A stretch of DNA of 64,000 nucleotides from Craspedostauros australis (lineage: Eukaryota; Bacillariophyta; Bacillariophyceae; Mastogloiales; Achnanthaceae), in the NCBI GenBank assembly GCA_026770025.1, contig JAMXDE010000015.1:1302001-1366000 (forward strand), written 5' to 3'. The translations under genes and the position numbers were made by a program. The notes under the pieces are model-generated. The model did not search any database. It was not told the origin of the DNA and worked only from the letters and a program-made list of their open reading frames with translations. Shown here piece by piece: positions 21,507 to 31,679 of this stretch (the first letter of the stretch is position 1; every line of letters starts with the position of its first letter).

Positions 21507-23388
21507 CGCATCGGAAGAAGATCTCTCTTGAGAGTCGAGCAATGGATTGGTTGTAGCTGTGGATGGGGATGCCGCGTCAGGTGTGATGTTGTGTGTTGAA
21601 GATGGCGGAGCAGACGATGATGACGATGGTGGTGCTTTTTGCGAAGATTGGATTTGGTGATGTGTGTCATGTAGTCGAATGAGTCATGTTTCGTTCGCAA
21701 CATGACACTTCCGCGAAGACAAGAATTGTTGGTCGCATCCGACAGCTCCCTCAACACACTCCCAGCCTTCACTCTTGTACACACACACATACACGCATGT
21801 TGCGGTTTCATCGGTTGCAGGAACACGGATACGAAAGACAGCTCCCTTGTGTCCATGCCGTGTTGACACAAAACATTGACAGCACCAAAACCGGCTCCAT
21901 CTGGACCGATGGCGACATAAAAGGCCCAGCTGCCCGACAACGTCCAAAAGAGGCGTCAAATGAGCAAGATTCATGGACTTCGTCTGACCATGATTTCTAT
22001 AATCGGATCATGTTCAACGGACGTACAACCACGCAAGAAAACAATTGCGGTGCATGCTCGTCATCAGGATCGACATCATGGCAGATGAGACGAAGGCAGA
22101 CACCAACAAGACAGGATTGGTTGGTTGCACTATTCAGATTCTCTGAAGAAGTGCACCACTGCCTTTCTTTCTGCGTCGACTCCAAGCCAGAACAACGGCA
22201 ACGACGACACGAGCAGAACACGCCAGTTCGTCTCGCCTGACCTCGCCTCACCTCATTTCAGATGAATGCAGATGATGTGGAGTACATGTTCCACTGTGCC
22301 AGCACTTGATGGACAGGAGCTTCTCTCAAGCACAACAATCAAGGAACATCGCTGATACCCCCACTTGAAGCCCCATTGAACGACTTTGCCACAGCCTCTG
22401 TCGTGGCTGCGCACAAGCAACGAAGTATAATACCAAGCAGACAGGCATTGCGTAAATTGGATCAGCAAGAGGCACAGCCATTGCTTCTGTGCAGGTGCTC
22501 ATTTGATCTACAAGAACAGCAACGTCCCAGGTTTGCAATTGTTCCGAAAATGGCGCGAAATCGTTGCGATGGTGATCAACCACGCAGATACTCTCTCTCT
22601 TTCCTCGCACAACTTCCATTGGCGCACAGGGAAGGTTGACAGCATCCAGGTTGGCAACAGAATCGCGCGGGGACCTCCACGAGTATTGTGTCAGCAATCA
22701 GCGTCAGCACTGTTGCGAGGTGCAAAGATTCAACGCTTTCCACAAAAGGATGAATCTCTTTGCATTCTCTCGCGGTCGCATCTCGTGCCGCTTGGTCGCG
22801 CGATGACTGACATGGAACGATGAACGTCTGTTACGGTTCGCCACACGTCCGACTTGCAGACGCAAAGAATGAGAAAGGAATCCTGGAGTTGAAGATTGAT
22901 TCGTGATTGGTCAGTGTCAACGTGTTGTCACCGCGTTGAACTCAGTCGTGCGTAGAGTGCAACAAACGTCGTCGTCGATGACTTGTGTCTCAAACGACGT
23001 TGATGGTGACAGGACAAGTGTCAACAGAGGAATCTCTTCAGGAATCTGGTGGTTGCTGGAGAATCGCCAGAGAGAGGCAAAACTACCGTCACACGTTCGG
23101 ACAGAGATTCGCGAAAATACACAACCAAATCGAACAGGCACAACAGGAATCTGAACGTAGCATGGCTGTCGCTGACAACACCGTATCAACGTCACGTGAT
23201 CATCGTTGTTGACTTCCATCGAAAAGCACGTCTATGATCACAAAGGTGAGCACAACCATCAACACAAGAGTCAGCACAATCATCGATGCCTCCCTCTTGA
23301 CGTCCACAATTCACCACCAAACTCAACCACACCCGAACGGACAGCAACCAGCAAACGACAACGCAAACGCAAAAGAAAAACGATCACA
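21507..23388. other. Intergenic region between frataxin and GDPD
   Basis: Several short ORFs occur on both strands (largest about 184 codons at 21686-22240 plus), but none shows a recognisable domain or a splice partner. Promoters of frataxin (minus) and GDPD (plus) should lie at its two ends. Confidence 0.5.
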
Positions 23389-24762
23389 ATGAATTCCGGA
23401 GTCGCCGTCGCCACACGCACAGCAGCATTCATGGCACCACACGCCACGCTTGCTGCATTCGCGCCGCTGCCCAAAATGGGAGCCGGCGATACACGGGACG
23501 TCCACATGGCCGTGAACGTGGCCTCCGAGTTGTTCCCCGACGCTGTGTTGGAGCGGTCCACGGAAGATTCGAGCAAGTCCTTGGTCAGAGCGTTGGTAAG
23601 TGCACAACAGGTTTTGCAAATGGTGCCTTGTGACGTGCATTGCGCTCCATGAAGTGGGACGTGGACAAATAGAAGAGAGAAACAACGTCTCGAATCTACC
23701 GGAATCAAGTCGTACTATGATTCGTGCACGAGCAACTATTACACCGTACCGTACGTGATCAATGCCCCATCTACCCGTATTCAACGCAATGACTCGCCCA
23801 CTCACGCGAACTATTATATCGATCGTGATCATCAACAACAACTTCCCTTTCATCTTTCCATCCTGCAGCAACTCACTGACAGCAACGGCAACCGCGTCAA
23901 CGCCGCCGCGCAACGCCCGCAAGTCGTGGGCCACCGCGGCGCCGTTTACGACGAGCTCGAGAACACGCGAGAAGGCTTCCAGCACTGCGCCCGAATTGGA
24001 TGTGACGCTGTGGAGCTGGACGTGTTCTACCTGGAAGGTGACGGCAGCGTCATCGTCTTTCACGGATCCGGCAGCGACAGCATGCCGGGCGGTCTGCTGG
24101 AGTACTGCAACGTCAAAGGCAGCATTCTGGACCGCACCAAGTTCGAAGACACGCAGGATCTCACCTTCAACACGGAGTACGCGGAATTCCCATGTCCCGG
24201 CGACAAGATACGGAACGGCAAGATCCCCAAACTCGACGAGGTGCTGATGGACGCCAAGCAGTCCGGACTCCACCTCAAGATCGAGCTGAAGGGACCGGGC
24301 ACGGTGCAGCCCACCCTCGACTTGGTGGAAAAGTACGACATGGTGCCACAGTGTTCATTCTCCAGCTTCGACCTGCCTCGATTGGCGGAACTGCGACGAC
24401 TGCGGCCGCAACGTGATGTGCACACCGGCAAGCACGTCTACGCCACCGGCGCCTTGTTTGATGAGGTTCCCTTCGACTTCCTCAAGCAGGCTATGGACAT
24501 TGGCGCTGACGAAGTGCATCTCAAGTACGACATGTGCACACCGGAACGCATCGCGTCGATCCACGCATTGGGAATGGGCTCCATGGCATGGTTCTGCGGG
24601 CCGATCGGCATGGACCACGAGACCACCCACACCTACCTCGATATCGGCAATGAAGATGAGAGCTGTTACGACGCGGTGATCCGCACGGGGGTCCAGCAGC
24701 TGTGCGTCAACAAACCCGATGTTCTGATTGCAATGCAACAACGGCAACAGAAGGTGCTGTAG
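23389..24762 (+). CDS. Glycerophosphodiester phosphodiesterase (two exons)
   Basis: Exons 23389-23595 and 23869-24762 join phase 0 (SLVRAL|QLTDSN) across a 273-bp GTAAGT...CTGCAG intron, giving 366 residues. Exon 1 encodes an Ala-rich leader without a strong membrane segment. The GDPD motifs follow: VVGHRG with the first His near residue 91, ENTREGF, CDAVELDVFY, and LKIELKGPGTV in mid-barrel. The second-His motif reads FHGSGSD rather than the common HD. The family hydrolyses glycerophosphodiesters such as glycerophosphocholine to glycerol-3-phosphate and an alcohol, using a divalent metal held by the Glu/Asp residues seen here. It converges with the kinase-phosphatase gene, 303 bases away. 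Confidence 0.93.
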
Positions 24763-25065
24763 AGCAGCAGGGACCTGCACAGCCTGCCTGTCTGCGGAAG
24801 AGATGACGAGGGAGAATACGAAAAAGGGAGATTACTATCCATACCAGTACATACCAATAGTACTCACAAAATACGACATATAACGAAAGAGAAGAATAGA
24901 GAATGATTTTGAATAATACTAAACGTTGTCGTGTGGTGCATCACGTGGCAGAGTAGGCAGCACAAGTGGAGCGGAGGAGTTGGTACCGTTGGTATGATGA
25001 CGTCCGACACTGATCAATCCTGACTTGAAAGTCGCTTGTTCGCTGCAACCGCATTGGACCTACGC

Positions 25066-28000
25066 TCATGGTATGGCAACTACACAAACGCCGATGTTGT
25101 CAGATGAGCCGCGGACGTACGCCTCCAAAGCGAGTGCTTCGGCCGCATCCTGAAAGATGCTCGTGTTATCCCAGTCGATAGATATCACGGTGCTTGCTCC
25201 TTCTTCTCCGACGTTTTTATCTTTGCGTTGCGGTGGTTCCTGCAAAGATGTCGAGATGATCTCGTGCACCATGTCCACGGCATCTTGATTCGTCATGACA
25301 TCCCACAGTCCGTCCGATGCCAGAATCACGAAGCACGGTGATAGGATGTCTCTGCTGCCAGTGCTACTGCTGTCCGTACTACTGCTGGTGGTGCTGTTGG
25401 TGCCGTCGGAGTCGCTTGTATCGTGTGATCTTTCGAAGTCTTGAGGCGGTGGCGTTGATGATAATCCATAGCCTTCATCGCCTCTCCCGCACCGCTGCCT
25501 CATTTCCTCTTTCGTCATGGATATGACCTGCGGCTCACGACTTAGATACTGCTCCAACGCCCTGTCGCCAATCGACCGGGTGATCGCCAGAATGCCATTG
25601 ACGCGCGGGATGCCGGAATCGCCGCTGGATTTGCCGGAGATGAAGCCTCCGCGTGCCTCCACCTGCTCACGCTCTTCCGGATCTGCGGCAGTGTGATCCT
25701 TCGTGAGTTGGATGGCGGTGAGACTGTGTTGCCCTTTGCTGGTTGACTCCGATCGATCTCCGTGCTCGTACGATGCCATGACAGCACGAGAATCGCCGAT
25801 GCTGGCGATGAGGACGAGGTCGCTGGTCACCAGCAACGTCGTCGCTGTGGTGCCGCTCTGATTCATCAGATCGTGGTGCGAGGCGGAACGATTCTGCTGC
25901 GTCAACGTTTCCAGGAATCGTTCGTGGACATCCGCGAAGACGGTCTTCGTTTCGGAGGCAATCTGCTCCTTCCACCCATCGTCGATGCTACCGTCACTGC
26001 TGCCATTGTTGCTGCTATTGTCATCACCATCGTTGTCTTGCGAAGGCATCCCCCCATGAACGTGTCCATCATCGTTCATTCTCTGCAAGACGGTGAGACC
26101 ATCGCGGAGCTGATCGTACATGGTCGAAGACACGAATTTCGATGCCAGATTGCCCAGGTGGCCATCGAAGATGCCGTAGAATTGCAAGTCATCGCCCAAG
26201 TGGATGGCATGAAAGTCTTCGATCGTACGACGACGTCCCTGCAGGTCGCAGTACCCCGATGTGGGGTGCGCCGGCAGCATCGAATGGGTGTTGATGCAGG
26301 TCGGCAATGTGGACTTGTCGTACGTGCAGAACTTTGCGTGCCGACGCGTTCTCGCATGTCTCTGGCACGATCTCCAGTCCTCGAATTTGCGACCGCACTT
26401 GGGGCATCGGAATTCATGGATCGTGTCGTCAACGTTGAAATCCATCCTCGGATCGAGCATCTGAGACTCGATTGCGTTGTGCCATCCAGGGACGAGATCG
26501 ATCAGAGGCTCGGCGCTGTCGGCTTCGGCGAAGAACGGATGCAGGAGGGCGTCCTCGGCCGTGATGCGGTCCATCGGATCCCATGCCAGCAGCTGCCAGA
26601 TGAGGTGCAGTAGGAGGTCTGCGGATGAATCGAAGCCAATCCCGAGCGGGTCTCGAGCACGCAAGGCACGATGAAAATCATGCATCGTGCACGATTTGCG
26701 GGACATGGACGCGTTGTGGAACGGGTCGCCTCTGCGCAGCGGCCAGCTGGTCTGTTTATTGGAGTTGTCGCTGTGTTGGGATGATGTATCGGCGGTTGTG
26801 GATGGCGTGAAGATGCAAAAGTTGGAAAGCGCTGCCAGGTAGAGCGCCCTGTGAATCTCCTCTTCGGTGGCGCCCTCCCTCTGCATCCTTGCGGTCACCA
26901 ACGCCGTCGTGCGTTGATCGACGGAGAAGACGTTCGGGGTACCAAGCAGCATCTCCAACGCCAGCACCCCTATGCTCCACGAGTCGTAGCTCTGCGGCTT
27001 GGCCCGATGGAACGGCACCCATTCCGATCCAAGAAATGCCTCCGGAGGGGCATACTCATCGGTCTGTTCTGCCGGGCTTGGACCGTTCGTGTACAGTGTT
27101 TCGGATGTGAAGTTGTTCCATGAACTTGAGAAGTCACCGAGAACGCACACGAGGTTGGGATAGAACTCCTCCAGATCTTGCAACGTCTGGCCGCCCAGCT
27201 TCGTACTGCTCTTGCACATCACGTTCGATGGCTTGATGTCCCTATGTACGATGCCATGACTGTGCAAGAAGGCAGCGGCTGACATGATCTGATGCAGAAC
27301 CTGTCTCATCATCTTCTTCCCCAGATCGGAAAATTGTTGTTCTTGATGTGATTGACTGGAATACTCATCGTCTGACTCGTCCTCCACTCTGTCATCACCG
27401 TTGCGTGCATTGTGGGAGCTGTGAACGGCGCTGTTTGCTTTGTGATGTTTAGTTGTGCTGGATAGACGCAACTTGGTCCACAGCGGGCTGTGTTGGAACA
27501 CGAGGAATCCGCTTTCGGACTGAATGGGCGCGTAGAGGTAGGACCGAAGTGATGGCCCCGCATCCTCGAACACTATCCACAGTTCCAAATCGTCCTCTCC
27601 CAATCCGTAGGCAGCTCTTCGTCCGCCGAATGTCCGACGAGGTGCTTCGCGAAAGAAGTGATCCACGTATTTCGTGAATTGCTCCGGCTGTGCGTCCATG
27701 AGGTAGTTGCCAAAGTATACCTCTCTCAGACCAGCCTCGAGCAACCGATACCCCTGCTCCACCTTCAGACGCTTCAATATCAGCGTCTTCGTATCGTCAC
27801 ACGGTTTGGCTTCGTTCTCCGTATTCCGCCTTGAGTCTGGACCACCAGAATCCGACAGTTTGTCAGAATTCGCGCTTGTCCTCTGCTTGTGTTGTTTACC
27901 CTTTTGCTGGTGATGACGTTGATAGAAAGGATGAGGAAGATCATGGGCTTGTTCATTGCTCTTTTTGCTGCCCTCGCTACCACTGCTGTGACCATTGCCG

Positions 28001-29838
28001 TTGCCATTGCTTTCGTTGCCGCTGTTGCCTTGGACCTTTGGGAAACACTGGCGACGCCCGCGCCAGACTTCACCGTGCGATCCGCCAGCGAATGCCGTAC
28101 CTTCTGTATCGTAGCGAGATTGCGTCTTTGGCTTCCACCACGAATCGGTAAATGGAAACCACCATTGCCACCATGACGACGAATGACACGTTGATTCGTA
28201 AGCTTTCTGCGAATGGCCTTCATTGGTCACCGCCTTGGATGCCGCGCCTTCTGCATTATTACGTGAACCAAACGAAGAACGCGATGACGATGACAATGAC
28301 GGCAGTGATGATATTGGTGAGGCTGCCGCAATTGGTGTGTGTTGATGGGTATCATGTACGGTCTCGCCGGTGGACGGATCAGGTCTGTTCGCGCCAGATG
28401 ATTGCGTTCCATGAAATTGGGATGGTTCTTCTGGAAATGGCGTTCCCTCAGATGACCCCAGCGCGGACACAACCACGGGGGTGTATGCAAAGTCATTTGC
28501 ATGCTGCGGCACGATTCCCAGCTGCGTATGGAGTGGCTCCACCAACTCGTAGCTTGCGACCAATGCCTTTTCTTCATCTCCATTTCCGCTATGTAGACTC
28601 GTCTTGATTGTTTCAGAGCGATACCTGCGCACGGGTCGGACATCCTGGCTGTAGTTGGACACATCATCAAATCGACACGTCCTCGACTGAGCAGTTTCGT
28701 CAATCTTGTTCGCTTGGGTGGGAACTTCATCGTGATCGCCAACGCCTACGAGAGAGGTGCCAGTGCTTGCCATATCCGAATCACATGAAGGTAGATGTAG
28801 AGCGCTTGCGTCCGTTTCCCGAGTGATATCGTCATCGACTGAATTTCCATCGACATTGCCGAATCGGTCATCATTGCTGTAAACCTGCAAGACCATCCCG
28901 ATGCGAGGTTCCTCGTACAAATGAGTGTCTGTGCGAGTGCTCGGACCTCCAAGCGATTCTCGGGAAGTTTTGTCATGGTCGTTGTTCTGGCCAATGTCGT
29001 CATCATTGAGAATATCATCGCCACGATCATCAAGATCATTGGTTTCTTCATGCAAGTTGACATGCTGCGTTGCGATGCTTTCAGGTTTGCCGCTTGCGCC
29101 ATCGTACACCGTCGAGGCAACCGCCCCGGCAACCCGACGGAGATCGAGACGGAAGGCTGCCTTGCGATGGTTCAGATTCCATGGTTTATGGAACATGTCG
29201 TGCTGATGTTGTGAGGTGTCCTCCCTCTTTCGATCCAGCGCCACGTGGCCATCGTTGGCTGTCGCATACTCCATTCCATCGGAGAGGCGCAAGCCTGTAC
29301 TTGCTTGACCCACGTTGCTCAAGTCATCTTTGTTAGCAGCATTGGTTTCATGTTTTGCTGCGACAGTCTCTTCGTTCGCAGCACTCCTATGCGTGGACGT
29401 TTGAGCTTCTTGCGCCCACTCATGCGATTGCAGTTGCGCTGGTAGCGTGGAATCGGCATGCCGACTGCTGTCATCGACGTTGTGCTCATTCTGTCTGCCA
29501 ACCGAGTACACCTCCGCTGCTTGCACTTCGTGAAAGGGGATGAAATCGAAGCAAGAAATGAGCGTCAGCAAAAGACAGAGCTTCACGCTTGCGCTGCCGC
29601 CTTCCAAGCAGGTGTGTCGCTGTCCCCACTGCTGTTCGCGCCGCGTCCTGGCATTCGATTCCGCGACGTCAAGGCTTGGTCTTTGCCCATCCTCTCTTGC
29701 GTTGGTCCTGCGAGGTGCCGGCGTCATCTCCATCTGCTCTTCTGCGTCCAGCTCAGCATTTACTGTTCGCTCCGATGAATCACGCAACGGCAGCGTGGCA
29801 TGATCGTGGAATGTGCTAGTGTGGTCCGCGTATTCCAT
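25066..29838 (-). CDS. Protein kinase / C2H2 zinc finger / PP2C phosphatase fusion
   Basis: An uninterrupted 1590-codon frame from an ATG. Residues 1-80 are charged and 85-103 hydrophobic (LCLLLTLISCFDFIPF), a possible internal signal-anchor. A Ser/Asp-rich linker of about 480 residues precedes the kinase. Kinase, about 580-1110: Gly-loop-like GGSHGEVWRG near 586, Lys in LILKRL near 687, HRDIKPSN near 864, then DFS (LGDFSSSW) near 900 in place of DFG, and APPE near 930. A C2H2 finger follows at 1142-1169 (CPKCGRKF...HARTRRH). PP2C, about 1195-1588, keeps its metal ligands: RRTIED, FDGHLG, IGDSRAVM, SDGLWD and SSDNIGV. So the phosphatase looks active and the kinase is plausible but atypical. 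Plant proteins with kinase and PP2C-like domains have a comparable pairing; the finger and membrane segment are additions here. Confidence 0.93.
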   Translation of the reverse strand: MEYADHTSTFHDHATLPLRDSSERTVNAELDAEEQMEMTPAPRRTNAREDGQRPSLDVAESNARTRREQQWGQRHTCLEGGSASVKLCLLLTLISCFDFIPFHEVQAAEVYSVGRQNEHNVDDSSRHADSTLPAQLQSHEWAQEAQTSTHRSAANEETVAAKHETNAANKDDLSNVGQASTGLRLSDGMEYATANDGHVALDRKREDTSQHQHDMFHKPWNLNHRKAAFRLDLRRVAGAVASTVYDGASGKPESIATQHVNLHEETNDLDDRGDDILNDDDIGQNNDHDKTSRESLGGPSTRTDTHLYEEPRIGMVLQVYSNDDRFGNVDGNSVDDDITRETDASALHLPSCDSDMASTGTSLVGVGDHDEVPTQANKIDETAQSRTCRFDDVSNYSQDVRPVRRYRSETIKTSLHSGNGDEEKALVASYELVEPLHTQLGIVPQHANDFAYTPVVVSALGSSEGTPFPEEPSQFHGTQSSGANRPDPSTGETVHDTHQHTPIAAASPISSLPSLSSSSRSSFGSRNNAEGAASKAVTNEGHSQKAYESTCHSSSWWQWWFPFTDSWWKPKTQSRYDTEGTAFAGGSHGEVWRGRRQCFPKVQGNSGNESNGNGNGHSSGSEGSKKSNEQAHDLPHPFYQRHHQQKGKQHKQRTSANSDKLSDSGGPDSRRNTENEAKPCDDTKTLILKRLKVEQGYRLLEAGLREVYFGNYLMDAQPEQFTKYVDHFFREAPRRTFGGRRAAYGLGEDDLELWIVFEDAGPSLRSYLYAPIQSESGFLVFQHSPLWTKLRLSSTTKHHKANSAVHSSHNARNGDDRVEDESDDEYSSQSHQEQQFSDLGKKMMRQVLHQIMSAAAFLHSHGIVHRDIKPSNVMCKSSTKLGGQTLQDLEEFYPNLVCVLGDFSSSWNNFTSETLYTNGPSPAEQTDEYAPPEAFLGSEWVPFHRAKPQSYDSWSIGVLALEMLLGTPNVFSVDQRTTALVTARMQREGATEEEIHRALYLAALSNFCIFTPSTTADTSSQHSDNSNKQTSWPLRRGDPFHNASMSRKSCTMHDFHRALRARDPLGIGFDSSADLLLHLIWQLLAWDPMDRITAEDALLHPFFAEADSAEPLIDLVPGWHNAIESQMLDPRMDFNVDDTIHEFRCPKCGRKFEDWRSCQRHARTRRHAKFCTYDKSTLPTCINTHSMLPAHPTSGYCDLQGRRRTIEDFHAIHLGDDLQFYGIFDGHLGNLASKFVSSTMYDQLRDGLTVLQRMNDDGHVHGGMPSQDNDGDDNSSNNGSSDGSIDDGWKEQIASETKTVFADVHERFLETLTQQNRSASHHDLMNQSGTTATTLLVTSDLVLIASIGDSRAVMASYEHGDRSESTSKGQHSLTAIQLTKDHTAADPEEREQVEARGGFISGKSSGDSGIPRVNGILAITRSIGDRALEQYLSREPQVISMTKEEMRQRCGRGDEGYGLSSTPPPQDFERSHDTSDSDGTNSTTSSSTDSSSTGSRDILSPCFVILASDGLWDVMTNQDAVDMVHEIISTSLQEPPQRKDKNVGEEGASTVISIDWDNTSIFQDAAEALALEAYVRGSSDNIGVCVVAIP

Positions 29839-30433
29839 TGCCAGCTGCAGCGTAGCGTAGGTAGAGCGTTGTTTGTTGATGCTCGCGAGCTGCGATTGCC
29901 TCCTACAATATTATATTATAATCCGTGCATAGTAATAGAATGTTATGCTTGTATCTTCACCTCTCTGCCTCCGTCGGTTCATGTCTCTGTCTGCGCGACA
30001 TGTGGACTATGCTTCTCCATTTCTGTGTTCTTCATCCACGCAAGAGAGGGTGAACAAACGGAACCACCACCAACGTGTCAAATCGCAACGAATGAGAAGG
30101 CCGTGATGTTGTCAACGCAGCTGCCGCTGTCCAAAACAAACAGAGGTCGTACTAGTCGGAAGGATACCTTTTCATCGAATTGTCAAATTCTGACGTTTGT
30201 GTGATGTGGTGCTCTGGCTTTCGCCATTCAGCAACCTCCCCAACGCTTCTACTCGTACCCCGTGCCATGATGGCAGCTCGTCATTCCAAAGTAACGTGGC
30301 AGTATATCATGTATTGAGCATTGCATTTTATTGTATAATATAAGATACTCTCACATTACAATACATATGTCAGCGCGACCGCATCATTTGGTACCCACTC
30401 CAGCATCAGATTGCTCGATGCCATTCCCATCCA
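29839..30433. other. Intergenic region upstream of the kinase-phosphatase gene
   Basis: No gene seen. AT-rich patches at 29905-29945 and 30300-30365 fit promoter and 3'-end signals of the flanking minus-strand genes. Confidence 0.5.
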
Positions 30434-31679
30434 TCATGGCGCCAGTGCGGTGGAGGGCTTGACACGGGCGACGCCGATGAATTTGTGCTCGTCGCCATGG
30501 GAGGTATCGTCTTTCATCCAGACGTTCCCCTTCTTCATGATGGACAGGCCCGGTTGGAGGGTGATGAGATCGCCATCGCCCGGAGTCATTGAGAGGCAGT
30601 ACTTGTGTTGATCATGGTACAGCAGATGTTTTTCGTGAGCGGTCAACGCCCGACGAAAGTGCATGGCCTTGTCCCATGGCATAACTGATTGTTCCATCTT
30701 CTCCACTTCATCAAGCTTTTCTTGCAACAGTTCGTTGGCTTTTCGCTCCGCTGTTTCCGTGACGTCACGGTGCTCCTTCAGCCTGTCGTCCGTCCACATG
30801 AGGAAGGAAAGGTAAATCCGGCAGCCAGCGGGAAGGCTGGCGCCATTCTCGTTTCTTTGGATCTGCTTTTTGGAAGCAACGTGATGCAATGCAACGTAAT
30901 TTGATGGAATGCCACGAAGGATGAATCAAAGAGATGAGTGCAGGAATATGAGTACGAGTACTTGTACTTGTATTGTTCTGCAACATGGACGCGTTCTCGA
31001 TCATTGGCTCAAATAGCATCACCCTGTCTAAAAGAGTGTTTGCTTTGGTTGTACCGCAAAGCTTGAATCGCCAAACACATGTGAACATGACACAACATCA
31101 TATCATACAATAGTAGAGTGGGCTCGACATACACAACACCACGTCACGTACCTCTTCTGTTAGTTGGAACCCACAGATTAAGTTGCCAGCAATGTCGCCC
31201 TTGCGCCATATTAATTCCCAGCATCCACGTTCGAGATGAGCGTGTTGCAGACCATCCATTCCGACGAAGGAAGGCTCCCGCAGCACTTTCAGTGCCTTGG
31301 CGCCGCTGGAAGTTCTGGGAAATGGACCGTTGGCTCCAGGCAGAGCCACCACTGGGGACTTCATTCCTCGTTTGGTGGTCGTTCCTGCTTTTGAGGCCAG
31401 ACGTTCGCTGCCTTTGCTTGCGTTTTCGTTTTGCCTCTGATATTCGAGAGCATCTGCTGTGAGGAGCTCCACCTCAAACTGCTGAAGCGCCAGGTCAGGT
31501 GAGGATTCATCCTTCGGATCGCCAACCACCAATCGAATGTCGAGCTTCTTGCCTTGATATGAAGTCATCAGCTTGTTGATCTCCGGCGTCGCGACGAATT
31601 TCTTGCTATCGGCCTTCGTGCCAAAGAGGAATCCCTCAGTGACGGGGAGCATCAGGACGAGCACGAGCGAAGCCTTCAT
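30434..31679 (-). CDS. Conserved secreted or organelle-targeted protein of unknown function (two exons)
   Basis: Exon 1 is 31152-31679 (176 codons) and exon 2 about 30434-30862, joined phase 0 (LTEE|IQRNENG) across a 289-bp GTACGT...CAG intron; an acceptor three bases earlier would add one Gln. The product is about 318 residues. It begins with a short signal peptide (MKASLVLVLMLPVTEGFLFG) whose G-F-L-F end resembles the F-containing cleavage site of diatom plastid leaders. Recognisable blocks are CWELIWRKGDIAGNLICGF before the junction and GCRIYLSFLMWT after it, followed by an acidic helix and a Lys/His-rich C-terminus. The split W-E-L-W-R-K / Y-L-S-F-W-T pattern suggests one beta-rich domain crossing the intron. 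I do not know its function. Confidence 0.75.

Noticed and set aside
22253-22823. Possible gene between frataxin and GDPD
   Set aside because: Short ORFs on both strands overlap and no domain, leader or plausible intron could be identified.
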